From Taxillus chinensis (Eukaryota > Streptophyta > Magnoliopsida > Santalales > Loranthaceae), in the NCBI GenBank assembly GCA_023512835.1, contig CM042090.1, positions 54,485,365 through 54,549,364 on the forward strand: a DNA stretch of 64,000 nt, read 5' to 3'. The notes under the pieces are model-generated. The model was not told the DNA's origin. It ran no database searches and was given only the letters and a program-made list of their open reading frames with translations. The position numbers and the translations under genes were made by a program. Below are positions 10,624 to 22,484 of the stretch, piece after piece (position 1 is the first letter of the stretch; each line of letters opens with the position of its first letter).

Positions 10624-11390
10624 ATTACCGTAAATAGAAAGATATTGTATAACTAGTGAAATAATCGGTGGAATATTGTAGAATACAATATAAATATGGT
10701 TGATATTCTAATATCTACATAGGTGGGTTTTTTTTTTTTGTATAAATATGTAGTATTGTATTGTTTTGAGATAAATGAAATATTGTTTTCTTTATTATTT
10801 TCTTTTTATTGGGATTAAGCTTAATTGGTTTTGTTTTTGTTTATTTGAAATTTATATTAATTTAATTTTGGTTTTCAAATTGAAGTTTAAGTTCATATAT
10901 GAATTTGAACTTTATATATTTTTGTTCGTCATTATATTAAATAAGTGATATTATTTTTAGGAAAATGTAGAAACGTGATTTTATCATCTATTTTTTGGAT
11001 CTTGAATTTGATAACTTAGATTTAGAATGCACCTAAGAAGACATAATTGGAAATAAATAGAAGGGATACTAATATGAGTGGCAAAGGGAAGACTTTTGTG
11101 GATAAGTAAAAAGTGGCATGTGTTCCCCGATTAAGTTACACTATATATGATTTCTCTAACTTGCATTGTTACTCACGTTTTACTTGAACAGCTAGTGCTT
11201 GACCTTCTCAATTATTGTCATTTTTTCTTTTCCTAAACATTCCGTTTGGCTGAAGTTTGAGTTATTGTCTTAAAATTGAGTTGTGTTTATGATCGCTTGG
11301 GACATCTCCTTGTAAGCTCTTTAATTGTTTTGTATTTGAACTCAATCAAGTGTGCATGTTTCCATGACATGGTAAACTTCCATTCAACAG
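10624..11390. other. Probable decayed 3' LTR of the fossil copia, then AT-rich intron-like sequence
   Basis: The first 150-200 bases after the purine tract should be the 3' LTR of the copia fossil; the border is not clear. The remainder is AT-rich, has no open frame of note, and ends in CATTCAACAG, the splice acceptor of the LAF3-like exon that starts at 11391. This stretch is probably intron. I looked here for the preceding LAF3 exon and did not find it. Confidence 0.5.
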
Positions 11391-12802
11391 CCAGAGCATC
11401 TACTGGTTGATGCTGCCTCCGCAATTGAAAAGCTTGGGATAGAGAGGGCACAAAATGGATCTTATCTACTCCAGTCACTCTTAGCTAACAATGGACAGTT
11501 GGCATTTGGTTCTGATTGGCCTGTGAGAATTTGCACCTCTGAGCTTTCGTTTCTCTCCAACGCTCTATCGTTATACCCTGCTATGATTTATATACTATTC
11601 TTGAGCATGCAATTTACATGTTTTTGACACTTGTTTCAGGTAGCAGATATTAATCCTTTAGGTGGTATCAATGCTGCAATGAAAAGGATTCCTCCTGGCT
11701 GGGAGAACAGCTGGATTTCATCTGAGTGCATTTCACTTGAAGATGCATTAAACGCGTGAGGAATCTCTCGATTGTTTGAACACCTGATAACAACCTTATA
11801 TAGACTGCTAAATTCTTTAGATGATGTACTGATAATTTTCATACATCCGGTGATTTCAAAATAGGATCAAGTAATCCTTGGCGGGAGCCACCAAACTATA
11901 TAGTTATACTTACAGTCAATTCGACCATCAACTTTCATATTGGTCAATTTAACAATTCAAATATCCAATATAACAATGTAAGCTAAATTTATATTGCATG
12001 ATCACGTCCCTTTTCCTTACATTTGGTCCCATGACCAAATGGCCAATTGCGCAGGTCAAACTATCATAATACGTTCATTTCACTCACACATGGCATTAGG
12101 AGTTAGGCCGATCCCGTCATATTTGTTTATCATCTTCGAGTTCTGTTATTGTGGTGTCACGTGGAAAGCTATATTAGTTGCCCAGCTTTGTGATTGAAGT
12201 CTTTCAGAGAATGCGTCCCATAAAATCCATCAGCGTTACTTGAAGAATAATGCTGGCGGATTCCCTCTTTAAGGGATACATGTTAGGATTATGTCGTGTC
12301 GTGGGAATTTATTACACCTTAGACGCCATATCTTCAATTGGTAGCTTTTGCTATTGTATTCTACCCTGCCCCAGTAACAGGCTTGGGCACCCTATTTTCA
12401 ATCGTATACCAGAATTCATCCAATCTGCATAACATTTCGATTTCAATTTGGCACCTCAGCCTACAACATAAGCATTTCTCTTGGTTTTACAGTTGGCAGA
12501 TTTCGGTTATCTTTGACTGAACACATTCAACCCCCAGACGCTGGGCAGAAGTTTTACCGTACTTCCAAAGCTTTAGTATTGTAGAGTTGTTTCTTCCTTA
12601 CGGTGGATCTGATACTTTATCTTGCAGGTACACTATTTCAGCTGCCACTGCTTGCTTCCTAGATCATGATTTGGGATCTTTATCACCTGGAAAACTGGCA
12701 GATTTTGTTGTTTTGTCTGCTGATTCGTGGGATGTCTTTGCAGCGGAAGGGTCTGCATCTATCGAGGCAACATATGTTGGCGGTGAACGAGCTTACCCAT
12801 AA
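11391..12802 (+). CDS. LAF3: LAF3-like amidohydrolase, last three exons
   Basis: Three exons join in phase: 11391-11522 (44 codons, starting PEHLLVDAAS), 11640-11755 (starting VADINPLGG), and 12628-12802 (ending TYVGGERAYP, stop TAA 12800-12802). Introns 11523-11639 and 11756-12627 both have GT...AG ends. The protein matches the C-terminal third of the LAF3/YtcJ-type amidohydrolase family: FGSDWPVADINP spans the first splice and carries the metal-site Asp region, and LGSLSPGKLADFVVLS is the family's C-terminal beta-sandwich signature. Arabidopsis LAF3 acts in phytochrome A far-red signalling; the substrate is unknown to me. No stop or frameshift is seen in these exons. The N-terminal two thirds are missing from the 11.4 kb to the left, which is full of transposons. 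The gene is either truncated or has a hugely expanded intron. Confidence 0.82.
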
Positions 12803-13969
12803 ATATTGAGAAAGGGAATGGAGGCTTATTCTAATCTGTCATCATCATTGTGAAAGCCATCCTCTAGACATGTAATGGTTCTCGCAGGCAGACCGTAGAT
12901 GTGCAAGTACGAAATGCAGAACCACCTCAATTATGTAGTTTTTGGTCATCATTTATTTGCTTGTCGGGATCAGGGCGGGCCAGCAATTTAACCCTGGGAT
13001 ACAATATGCCTATTGAAAATATATTAAGCAAAAGTCATTTTAAAAATCAAGAATATTAAGGATTATAATAAATTGTAGCACTTCATGGGTCGCTCTGCAT
13101 AAATATGCATAGATATCCAAAGTCTAATTCAAAACATACAAAAATATCAAATAATGATAAATGTTAATAAATTTGTAAAATATATTAAAACATATCTTAT
13201 ATATGCTGTGCTATAAATTAATGGTTACCTGACAACTTTTTGATGGGTCGACGTGATCTGAATGTATTTCATATTTCCTATTTTTGTAATGTTGACATAA
13301 ATGAAGGGGCCTAACGTATTTTATCAAAATAATGATAAAAACACTTTTTATCAAATATAACACCTATAATAAGTTTGATAACTTACCCACTACATCGTAT
13401 ATTTATTTTTTTAACGTGCACTTTCTAATGATGAAGTTATAAAATATATTAAAAAAAAACTTACGTCAAACATTTTGTCAATGACGGACATGGTGTCAAG
13501 GGTGCATTATCCTTTATATGCTGAAAATTTTAAAAAAGAGAAAAGTATTATGAAAATAATATAAAAAGTTCTTCCCAGTTGACTGGGAAAATTTTTGGGT
13601 TTAGGATACCTCATAGAATTAAACTATTTTGTGTGACAGATTTGTAAGATGTCCTAATAATTCATATAGTATAAGATACAAATATCCTTTTGGGTTTTAT
13701 AGTTGCATATTGTCTGATCCTATTTTATCTATGGGATATTTATATTTATATTTTGACTTCATTTATTTATATTCGTCTTCCTAATTTTTTTTAAAAAATC
13801 AATGAATTAACAATAATGAACAGTAAATGATCATGATGGAGTCCTGATATTGGATCAGATTACATTACTGGATTGGCATTCGGATATACGTGACAGCTAA
13901 TGTGTCACTATGATATTAGCCGAACTAATATTTTGTTTAGTCCATTGTGGCGTTCCAACGTGTCTATGT
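12803..13969. other. LAF3 3' flank and AT-rich intergenic sequence
   Basis: The first few hundred bases should be the 3' untranslated region of the LAF3-like gene. The rest is AT-rich with no open frame, repeat or motif I can support. Confidence 0.5.
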
Positions 13970-14084
13970 TATAAAAGTATCCTATGTCATTACGCGGTTA
14001 GGGTTTGGGAGGACACAACACAGCTCTCCTACTGACCTTGCTGTGTGACCTAGATGTCGCCTCTTTCCCTCTTCGAACACAAAG
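13970..14084 (+). promoter_or_regulatory. Promoter-like block: TATA box, telo-box-like motif, short leader
   Basis: TATAAAAG at 13970-13977 is followed about 28 bases later by TTAGGGTTTGGG (13998-14009), similar to the telo-box seen near plant transcription starts. A short pyrimidine-rich leader and an ATG at 14054 follow. The ATG opens only 16 codons, or about ten if the GT after CACAAAG (14085) is a splice donor. I could not find a following exon. It may be the start of an unrecognised or non-coding transcript. Confidence 0.3.
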
Positions 14085-15469
14085 GTCATTTTCTCTTTAA
14101 TTAGTACAAATTACTAATTTCATTATATAATTTCTTGTAGCTTTGGATCTGTTTGGGTGTTAGATTTAGTAAGAGTCCATTATGAAAATTTATATTACCT
14201 AACATTTTTACCGTGTGTTTGATTTAATGAGAATTTATTGTTTAGGAAGCATGTTTCTGTTATATGGTATTCACTTTTGCTTGATTTATTGGGGTTTTGT
14301 TGATTAAATTTGGAGATCGAGAAGGCTGGTCGTATGACCCTAAGGAATCTCTTATTCTGCAAAGTCTGGTTGTGGTTGAAATAAAATCAATTCTCCTTAT
14401 TTTGAATAGTTAAATTTTGTGTTTAAATTTTCGTTGTTGGACTGAAATAATTGTATTGTAATCTTTTACGGTGTTGCACTAAGGAGATCCTAAAAAGGCA
14501 CACTATGTTAGTTGGCGCATAATCATTTACCCCGAAATGTTGAAGGTTTGTTATTTTAGATCAAATAAGTTGTCGTCATCATTGGCTCGAAGATCAGTTC
14601 CTGAAGCTATGCTGCCTTGAGTCAAGCAAAGGTCAGGCGCAAGACTTTACAAACCTCAGCTCGACTCAAGTGCAACTTAGCTTCCTAATGGTGCGCAAAA
14701 CGTTTCCACAGCTTCTGGTCAATGTCATAGGAGTGTTCTACTTAGAGTAAAGAAGGTTTGTTATTTTAGATCAACTAATAATAGTTGTGGATATGCTTAA
14801 TTGTACAAATATAGCAATCATCTCCATGATTTATTAAACACGCAGAAAGCTTAAAATGGAGAAGGTATCGTTAATTTTAAATTCAGTAGTTGGCCAATAT
14901 TAATGGAGTAATGATAGATTTTGTGTTTGGTGTTTTCTGTGATGTCTCATTCTGACCGGTGAGAATGAGGAGGGTTTCCTTTGCCAATGGTGTAAATCCT
15001 CAAAATCCGCATGACTGTCTGGGCCTGGGACTGCAAGGAAGGCCATTTTGCTTCAGGGTGGTCCCATAAAGCTTGACTTCGGCCTCTAAGGATTGTATAT
15101 TGGCTTCAGTGCTAGTTGAAGTTACATTGGGAGAGCAGCAACATCTTGTGTTCATTGTAATTATGAATATGAAAAGTTTGTTATGAAAAGTGTTCTATGA
15201 GCAACAACTTTGTTGTTTGAGGACTACATACATACCTCTAATGGCGAGAAAAATATAAGTAAAATCTTTTATATGACTGTAAGTTGAGATGTAGTGACAT
15301 GTCTGGAATAGAATTGAAGAACTGAGGTCTTATTCATCCCGAATCGAAGTGAAAACCAACCTAATAATCATCAGTTAACATGACGATCCGAAAATTGTAC
15401 ATAATTCAACCTTCAAGACGTACACCTTCAAGTTGAACAAAATCGAATAAGCTTAAGTTACTTCCAAAG
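14085..15469. other. Intergenic stretch with a 24-bp direct repeat
   Basis: I see no gene. GAAGGTTTGTTATTTTAGAT (plus CAA) occurs at 14542-14564 and again at 14752-14774, 210 bases apart, bracketing a block of about 187 bp. The block has no recognisable ends. The sequence around 14940-15130 is less AT-rich than its surroundings but has no open frame. Confidence 0.4.
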
Positions 15470-15474
15470 ACGAG

Positions 15475-15735
15475 GTAAAGTGGTGACAATGGCTTGTCGT
15501 ATTTGATTTAAAACGAATCAAAGTAAACTGCTGACAATGAGTCAATGCACTGTAAACGTAGTATTTGACTATGACTTCACGAACCGAAGTAAACTGCTGA
15601 CGATGACTCAATGCGTTATAAACCAACTCGTATTCGAATATGACTTCCCGAATCGAAGTAAACTACTGACAATTACTCAATGTGTTGTCAGCAGTCTGGT
15701 ATTCGACTATGACTCTCAAATCGAAGTAAACTGCT
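15475..15735. repeat. Tandem repeat, about 68-bp unit
   Basis: The phrase AAGTAAACTGCTGAC recurs at 15521, 15587, 15656 (ACTACTGAC) and 15724, giving spacings of 66, 69 and 68 bases. Units also share TCAATGC and ATTCGACTATGACT. A shortened unit precedes at 15475. The open frame 15537-15776 is a by-product of units close to a multiple of three and is not a gene. Confidence 0.85.
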
Positions 15736-16158
15736 TCAAAACACGAAGGCAACTACTGAACCGATTGAAGGAATAAATCTTCTTTCGGAGACGACGTAAT
15801 TTCGGTTCAACATCTGTTAAAAACCAAAGCATTCAATCAACAATCTCCCCATATTTGATTTTGATCCATTAATGCATAATTGTCTTCAGATCAACATCCA
15901 TGAAGATTAAATTCTTTAGATATGGCTAACTGTTATCATTAAATAATTGAGATTTCTTACACATGTTCTTCAAAACTAACTCCAATCACTTTGAGCCAGA
16001 GAAAACGTTCAAATGTTATGAAAAGCAGTAATCCTATGGAGAAATAACAGATTAAATGCAATTGAATGAGAGAAGCTCAGACACAGTGAAATTTGCAAAA
16101 CTGAAATTATATAAATATCAGTACTACTTTATACAAAGTCTGCGTATGAGAATGTAAA
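15736..16158. other. AT-rich sequence without features
   Basis: No open frame, repeat or motif is supported here. It is downstream of the Ulp1-like pseudogene that lies on the minus strand. Confidence 0.5.
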
Positions 16159-17148
16159 TTAATGTGGATGTGCAGGTTTTGTCAATGGTTTAACAGATAG
16201 ACTTCTTTTAAAGATCATGTTAGCCACAATCATTCTCAGATATTGTGTGTCTTCATCAGTATATTCAGTCATGCCGTTCCATGGCCATTGTGGAATGCCT
16301 TCTGCAGTTTTGATCAATTGAACCAAAAAAAGGCATATGAAAGCACCATAACTAAGTCCATCTGGCTGTTGAGGAATTAAAGTACGACCAGGTCGGATGA
16401 CATTACATTTAATAGCAGGCTTTTTTCGCGACGGGTAGTAGCATAGAATCCTACAGCCTGAAATGTAGTGCTGAGTAACATAATCATGCTTCAATTTGAC
16501 CTCTTCTAAACTCCTAATCAGCTTTCTGATGGGAGTCATAGATAGTGATCCTCTTTTCTTTCACATCCAATTGTAATAAGACGAAATGATCCATCACATG
16601 ATAAGGAATAAGGATATAATCCTTTGTATTCCATGCAATTGAATAGCCTTCCTGACCTAAAATTAGTTTGGCGAAATGATCACCTCCAAGTAGGTGAGCG
16701 TGACTCATAACCTTCATGATGAGATACTTCAAATGTGCATAAGTTTGTGGAAACCTTTGACAATTTAGAAGAAGTGCAACAATAAAGTTATCTACGTCCA
16801 TCAATTCGAATTGTTCATTCTTATTGGTAATCCTTTTCAGGTCTTCTCATTTAAATTCAATACCGCCTTATATACTACGCCTGATTTCACTTTCACTATC
16901 AATATAGTCCATCATCTGCTTTGTTTTAACACCCGAAAGCTTGCTAGTGTGAAGTGGTTCTTCGTTTGCAGCCTGCAAACTAGAGGACGATGTATCAACA
17001 GTCTTATGTCGTTTCTTATAAGTTATTGTGTGTATTTCATCTTCACCATCTGATTCATCAGTAACCGCTAGTCTTTTTGTACTGCTTGGAGTGACAGCAG
17101 GTTGTGAGGGTTTTGGGGCATTAGGAGGTTTAACACGTGGATCCCATT
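16159..17148 (-). pseudogene. Ulp1-like (C48) cysteine protease pseudogene, 5'-truncated
   Basis: Read from 17148 leftwards, a Lys/Ser/Pro-rich, probably disordered segment (about 17148-16880) leads into the protease domain. The catalytic His is in VMDHFVLL (about 16590) and the Asp, 17 residues later, in TIYDS (about 16540). After a frameshift near 16530 comes IPQQPDGLSYGAF (about 16365-16330), where the catalytic Cys should stand directly before Gly-Ala-Phe but reads Tyr. The same H-x16-D spacing and QQPDG...GAF block occur in ORF3 of copia elements B and C, so it is a distant member of the same family. Stops at about 16876 and 16855 and the lost Cys make it dead. Its upstream part appears cut off by repeat X at 17149. 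C48 enzymes process or remove SUMO. Confidence 0.72.
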
Positions 17149-17760
17149 GTCATTACCGGTTTTTGTCTGGGCCGTAACCGAATGATGAAATGTATAGAGT
17201 TGCCATCAACTATTTTTGGGTTTTTGGGGTGCACTTGGTCACCTAAAATGTGGGTGGTCCACATTACCAGATAAGGGTTCAGGGGTTGATTACGTGTAGG
17301 GAAGCATTAGCACCCATACAGCGCCCTTTCGATACCTATCTTAGGAGGAGGAGATTTCTATCTATTTTTACTGTTGTGATTGGGTCTAGGCACTATGGTT
17401 TTCCTAGAAAGTTATTGTTTTGTTTTTTTGTTGTTTGAAGTGGAAAATAGAACTTTACAGTTTTGGTTTTTTTTTTTGTGTTTTGTGTTTTTGTTTTGTC
17501 GTTTTTGTTTTGTTTTCTTTTTTGTTTTTTTTCTTTTGAAAATTGAAGTCCTAAAAATTTAATCTTTGGTTTTTGGTTGGAAAACTTGTTTTTTCTGTGT
17601 AAAAGGATAAAAATATAAACTAACACACGTTAAAAAAACATATAAAGTTATATGTGTGATTGTGACACCCATAAATTAAATAACAAATCCCTTTTTTTTT
17701 TCTTTTTTTCCATTTTCATTTTTTTCTTTACTCTTTTTTTTGTCTTTACTATATTGTACA
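17149..17760 (+). mobile_element. Repeat family X, outer copy, left part
   Basis: From TGTCATTACCGG at 17149 the sequence parallels 43104 onward: shared landmarks are AGAGTCGCCACC-like, TACGTGTAGGGAAG, ATTAGCACCC and CAGCGCCCTTTCG. A TTTTG-rich low-complexity stretch (17440-17560) and a T-rich stretch (17690-17745) follow, as in the other copy. No coding sequence. It is interrupted at GTACA (17756-17760) by copia element B and resumes at 62635. X looks like a long LTR-type or non-autonomous element; see 58542-58560 for a primer-site-like sequence at its far end. Confidence 0.7.
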
Positions 17761-18580
17761 TGTTGGATCAAGCCTAGAATTTAGATGATGCAAACAAAAC
17801 CCTATGTAATTTGATCTGAGACTTTTGTTGTTTCATTTTAAGTTATTGCAGAAGATATGAACTTAATCCGGACCTACACTAGTGAGAGGAAAGCTAAGGA
17901 CGGGATACATAATCCTGATTCGGATGAGAGTGTGTGTCATAAAACACTTGGTACATAACCAAGTCTTCACTCATATGGAATAAGGATCATACGTGCGGAC
18001 TAATGAGTTAAAGCTACGAACTGAGGAATCTGCACCTAATACTTTAAATGGACTAAGTCAATAGATGCGGAGTAAGAATCCTAGTCTATAAGTCGCACGA
18101 AGAAAGTCATAGTTATCACGGAGTTAAAAAGCTAAGTTTTCCACTCAAACGGACTAAGGAAAAGAATCACGGAGTAAGAAATCCGGAGTATTCTATACAT
18201 GCGGAGTAAGGAACGACTTATGCGGAATAAGGACCCGAGTCCTTATTTCGCACGGAGTAAGGAAATTTGATGCGGAGTTAAGAATCCGAACTTGTTACTC
18301 TTGCGGAGTAAGGATGTGCAGATACGGAGTAAGCCATCCGTTCCTTTTAACTCATGCGGAGTAAGGAAACTAGATGCGGCGTAAGGAAGCACTGATGCGG
18401 AGTAAGCACTCTGACTCTCTCATTCATACGGAGTAAGGAAGCGCTCACACGGAATAAGGATTCCAGTACTAAATTGATACGGAGTAAGCAATCATTATTA
18501 CGGAGTAAGGATCCTAAATCATTTTACACGTGAATCATCTGGATATGTTGACACAACTTAAACTGAACTTGGGAACTCAC
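17761..18580 (+). repeat. Element B 5' LTR, left part
   Basis: This matches the start of the 3' LTR at 61218. It carries a dense array of degenerate repeats built on ACGGAGTAAGGA, roughly 18040-18530. About 120 bp present in the 3' LTR (around 61975-62095) is missing here near 18515. It ends in CTCAC, the target duplication of element E. Confidence 0.88.
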
Positions 18581-20810
18581 TGTCACGTCCCCGAATTCCA
18601 GGGAACCCGGAACCGGGTACATGACTTCCCCTTGCCCGCACCCGAAAGGTCAAGGGGTTGGTGACTAGCACCAAAAGAGATTACACCGGGGGCTTGTCTC
18701 AAATCTGCAACCCTGTACAGTCATACATCAAAGGTAATCCTGTACTTTCCCATATATCATCATGCATACAAAGAATCAAACAGTCATACAGACATCACAT
18801 CATACAGTATGCAAATACAACTGTCCACGGACCCATGTCCGGGATATCACATAAAACAATACAGAATATAACTGTATCATACATCAGAGTAGGGGGCGTC
18901 CTCCTGGAAGAAAGTCCTCCACTAGTCTCGGGTCACACCTGAAAAGGGTAAACAACAAGTAGGGGTGAGCGACAAGCTCAGTAGGTGACCCTAACACTCC
19001 ACATCATGCAACACATATAAGTCTATACTATATGCTTAGTGTACTCGTGCACCGTGTAGTGTGCACAATCATCGAGACTCGGCCTGCAACAAACATCAGG
19101 ACAACTTGTCCACGATCCTCCATGGGATCCCAGCTCGGGGCACTCGGCCCCTAGCTCCACGAGCTCAACGGCTCAACTCAGGCCTTAACCTGTCCACGCA
19201 ATATGCCCGGCCACAGTCGCCACACAGGCCTGCCATCGGTGCATATGCCTGCCACGTCAACCACATAGCACCATCGGTGCATCACGGTGAGAACCCAAAC
19301 AAGTCACGGAGTCCATGCCCCAATACCTCACACCAACATACTAACATTAGTATGGCATGTCATTCTCAACATTTCCTTTGGAATCGTAGCCGGTCTTCAC
19401 AAGTAAATCCTCAATCCTTGATTTATGAAGGAAGTACCCATAGCAGCTATTTTCTTGAAATCAAAAGTCCCAGGCATTGGGTTCCCATAGCATAAATAAG
19501 ATAATCTGATTTTTGGGGATTTTTCTGAGACGTCTAACCCCACTTTCCAAAAATTCACCACTACGAACTTTTGGGTTTTTCCGAAATTTTACACTAAAAC
19601 CCAATTTTCACATTTTGAAATAGTGGGAATTGATTTTTCTAGTATTTTTCTTTGAATCCAAATGGGGGGTATTTAATACTTAAATGTGTAGATGGGTATA
19701 GGTTGCAATGTAAATAGGTCCAGTCCAGTCAAACTGTATTTCGAATCTGCCAGTGAAACTACATTTTCGAATCTGCATTTCGAATCTGCATTTCGAATCT
19801 GTATTTTCGAATCTCTTTTCGGACTGCCTTCGACTCTCGAACCTACACTCGAACTACCTTCGAAAACTACCTTCGAAGTACCCATGAACTGCCTTCGAAA
19901 CTCCCTTCGAAGTACCTTCGAACCTTCGAAACGACACTCGAAAATTTCACATCCGACACTCGAAATTACACTACATCGAACCTACCTTCGAACCTTCGAA
20001 CCTTCGAAATCGCACATTCGAAATTTTCAATTTCCGGTCGATCTCATCACCGTTTTCTACCCAGGTTCACGACGATTCTTGTTCATCATCGTTTTTCACT
20101 GTTTCTCGTCTGGATTCAACCCGAAATCTCATAAAACTCATACCTAATACTATATATTAGGTTTTAAATCACGTCTTACCCCTCGAACGCATTTAAATAC
20201 AAGATTCAACCCAAAATTGGTTTTTCCCCAAATTCTAGGGTTCAACACGAATTTGCATAATTTCATCAAATTCTTACATGTTAATCCAAAAAAACAGCAA
20301 GAAAAGGGTGAAGAATCAATGGAACACCTACCTGGAATGATTCTTGATGCTTGAACGAGCTCAAAACGCCCCAAATCGCCAAGGCCTCCAAGCTTCCTTC
20401 TCTCTTTCTCTCTCTAAGCTCTCCAACGCAAAACTTGAAACGCTGAAACGTAACGTGGAAGCTCTCTTTCCCCTATTTATATTTTTGCTACCAACCGACC
20501 TAGTCAACCATTGACCCAGTCAATAATTAACCTCCAAGGTCCCGAACTCCAAATTGAGTCAAACTACGGTCAAAACGCTCGAAATGACGAGCACAATACT
20601 ACACGATATTAGTACACCCAAATGACCGCTCAAACGCAAAGTCAACCAATAGACCCCGAAAAGTCAACAATCGGGTCAAACGGGGCCCCGACTTGGAATC
20701 GGGCCCAAGTATGATCAAAATGCTCACATCGACGGCTACACTACCGTCCAGATAGTTACATTCCCATAGAATGACTATCTCTCAAAACTACCCAAATACG
20801 AGTCTTTACA
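18581..20810 (-). repeat. Element E 3' LTR (left end)
   Basis: It starts TGTCACGTCCCCGAATTCC and ends GAGTCTTTACA on the plus strand. It contains a cluster of TTCGAA-bearing short repeats at about 19735-20030. Compared with the other LTR it lacks about 26 bp near 19680, which explains most of the length difference; substitutions are few by eye. Confidence 0.92.
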
Positions 20811-21068
20811 TCCTCCCCACCTTAGGACTTTTCGTCCTCGAAAATAAAACACATGCCCAAATGACATAGCAAGATTCAAGCTCAATGTCCCAACAACAAA
20901 ACATCAAACATGGTCACCGATCACACATGTGCAATGCAACTTGCAACAAGCCAAAGGGCTGACAAAATCCAACAACAATAAGCTAGACCACATCTCAAAC
21001 AACATATGCAAAACAAATGCATAAAACATAACTCATACCTCAGGGAAGGTCCTCATATCCTCCCCACC
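20811..21068 (-). other. Element E 3' untranslated region with polypurine tract
   Basis: TCCTCCCCACC adjoins the LTR, so the minus strand reads GGTGGGGAGGA directly before it: the polypurine tract. A second similar tract (TCCTCCCCACC) lies at 21059-21069, next to the end of the coding region. The rest is non-coding. Confidence 0.75.
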
Positions 21069-21512
21069 TCACGACTGGTCATCCTCGAATAGCTCAGGAT
21101 GAAAAATCCGCATCTGGCTCTCTTTCTCCCAAGTTTGCTCCTCCATGCCTCGGTGTCGCCATAACACCCGAACTAGTGGGATCGTCTTGCCCCGCAAGAC
21201 CTGGTCCCGCCTGTCCAAAATCTGTGCCGGCATCTCAACGACGGCACCATCGTCAGCCAAGTCGATCTCGCGATAGTCCAACACATGAGAAGGATCTGGG
21301 TGATACCGCCTCAACTGAGACACATGAAACACATCATGTACTCGGGCCAACTCCGGTGGCAAAGCTAACCGATAAGCCACTGCGCCCACGGTGGCAACAA
21401 TCTCAAATGGCCCCACAAAACGAGGGGAGAGTTTGGATCCACGTCCAAACCTCCGATGCCCTCGACGTGGCGAAACCCGCAAAAATACACGGTCACCCAC
21501 CTCAAACTGCAA
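21069..21512 (-). pseudogene. Element E integrase C-terminus and chromodomain
   Basis: This open stretch encodes the integrase C-terminal module (FEVGDRVFLRVSP, then LSPRFVGPFEIVATVG, the GPY/F motif) and a short chromodomain-like tail (IPLVRVLWRHRGMEEQTWEK), ending MRIFHPELFEDDQS. These blocks are typical of Tekay/Del chromoviruses, in which the chromodomain helps choose heterochromatic targets. This piece is open, but it belongs to a polyprotein that is broken upstream. Confidence 0.85.
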
Positions 21513-22484
21513 GGGTCGACGCCTCCGGTCCGCATAGGACTTCGCCTACTCGCGCCGTCAACATGCGCTGTCGAATCAGCCGCACTATCTCTGTGGTCTC
21601 TCGAACCATATCGGGACCGAGAACTGCTGTCTCCCCGTCTGTGCCCAACACAAGGGTGATCTACAAGGCCGCCCATATAGCGCCTCATACGGAGCCATCC
21701 CAATCGTGGCCTGATAACTGTTGTTGTAAGAGAACTCCACCAAAGGAAGGTGAGTCTCCCAACAACCTCCAAAATCTAGGACACAGGCACGCAACATATC
21801 CTCGAGTGTCTGAATCGTCCGCTCAGACTGGCCATCCGTCTGCGGATGAAAGGCTGTACTGAGGTTCACCCTGGTACCCAAAGCTCGCTGTAACTGTCTC
21901 CAAAACTGAGAGGTGAACCTCGCATCCCGATCGATACAATAGACAATGGGACTCCATGCAACCGCACAATAACATCAATATACCTCTGTCCCAAAGTCCT
22001 CACTTGGGTCTGTCTCGCGAATCGGAATAAAATGCGCCGATTTGGTCAATCGGTCCACAATAACCCATATAGTGTCGTGTCCCCTGGAACGAGGAAGTCC
22101 AGTGACAAAATCCATGGTCACGTGGTCCCATTTCCACTCTGGCATTGGCAAAGACTGCAACTCACCAGGTGATCTCGGGTGCTCTGCCTTGACCTGGCCG
22201 ACAGGTCAAACACCGCCTCACAAAATCAGCAACGGCCTTCTTCGGGCCTGGCCACCAAAACGCCTCCTCACAAAGCATGGTACATCTTGGTCCCACCAGG
22301 ATGTACAATAACCTCGACCGGTGAAATTCCCCGAAGAACCTCCTCCTGAAGAGAAGTGGGAACTATCAATCTACCCCTATACCGCAACGACGTGCTCTTG
22401 CATCCTCGGTCCGATCAGAAGATACCTGCCCGGTCCCGAATCCTGTCGCGGATGACCTCACAATCAATGTCCCCACTTGATCCT
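21513..22484 (-). pseudogene. Element E integrase core, frameshifted
   Basis: The first catalytic Asp lies in [15 protein letters not shown] (about 22130-22080) and the Glu in [13 protein letters not shown] (about 21850-21810). The second Asp region falls in a disrupted stretch near 21900-21950. The following [13 protein letters not shown] block reads [20 protein letters not shown] (about 21745-21690). A degenerate zinc-binding region lies near 22170-22300. At least three frame changes separate these. Confidence 0.82.

Noticed and set aside
21176..21862. 228-codon plus-strand frame in element E
   Set aside because: It lies opposite recognisable integrase and chromodomain motifs on the minus strand.
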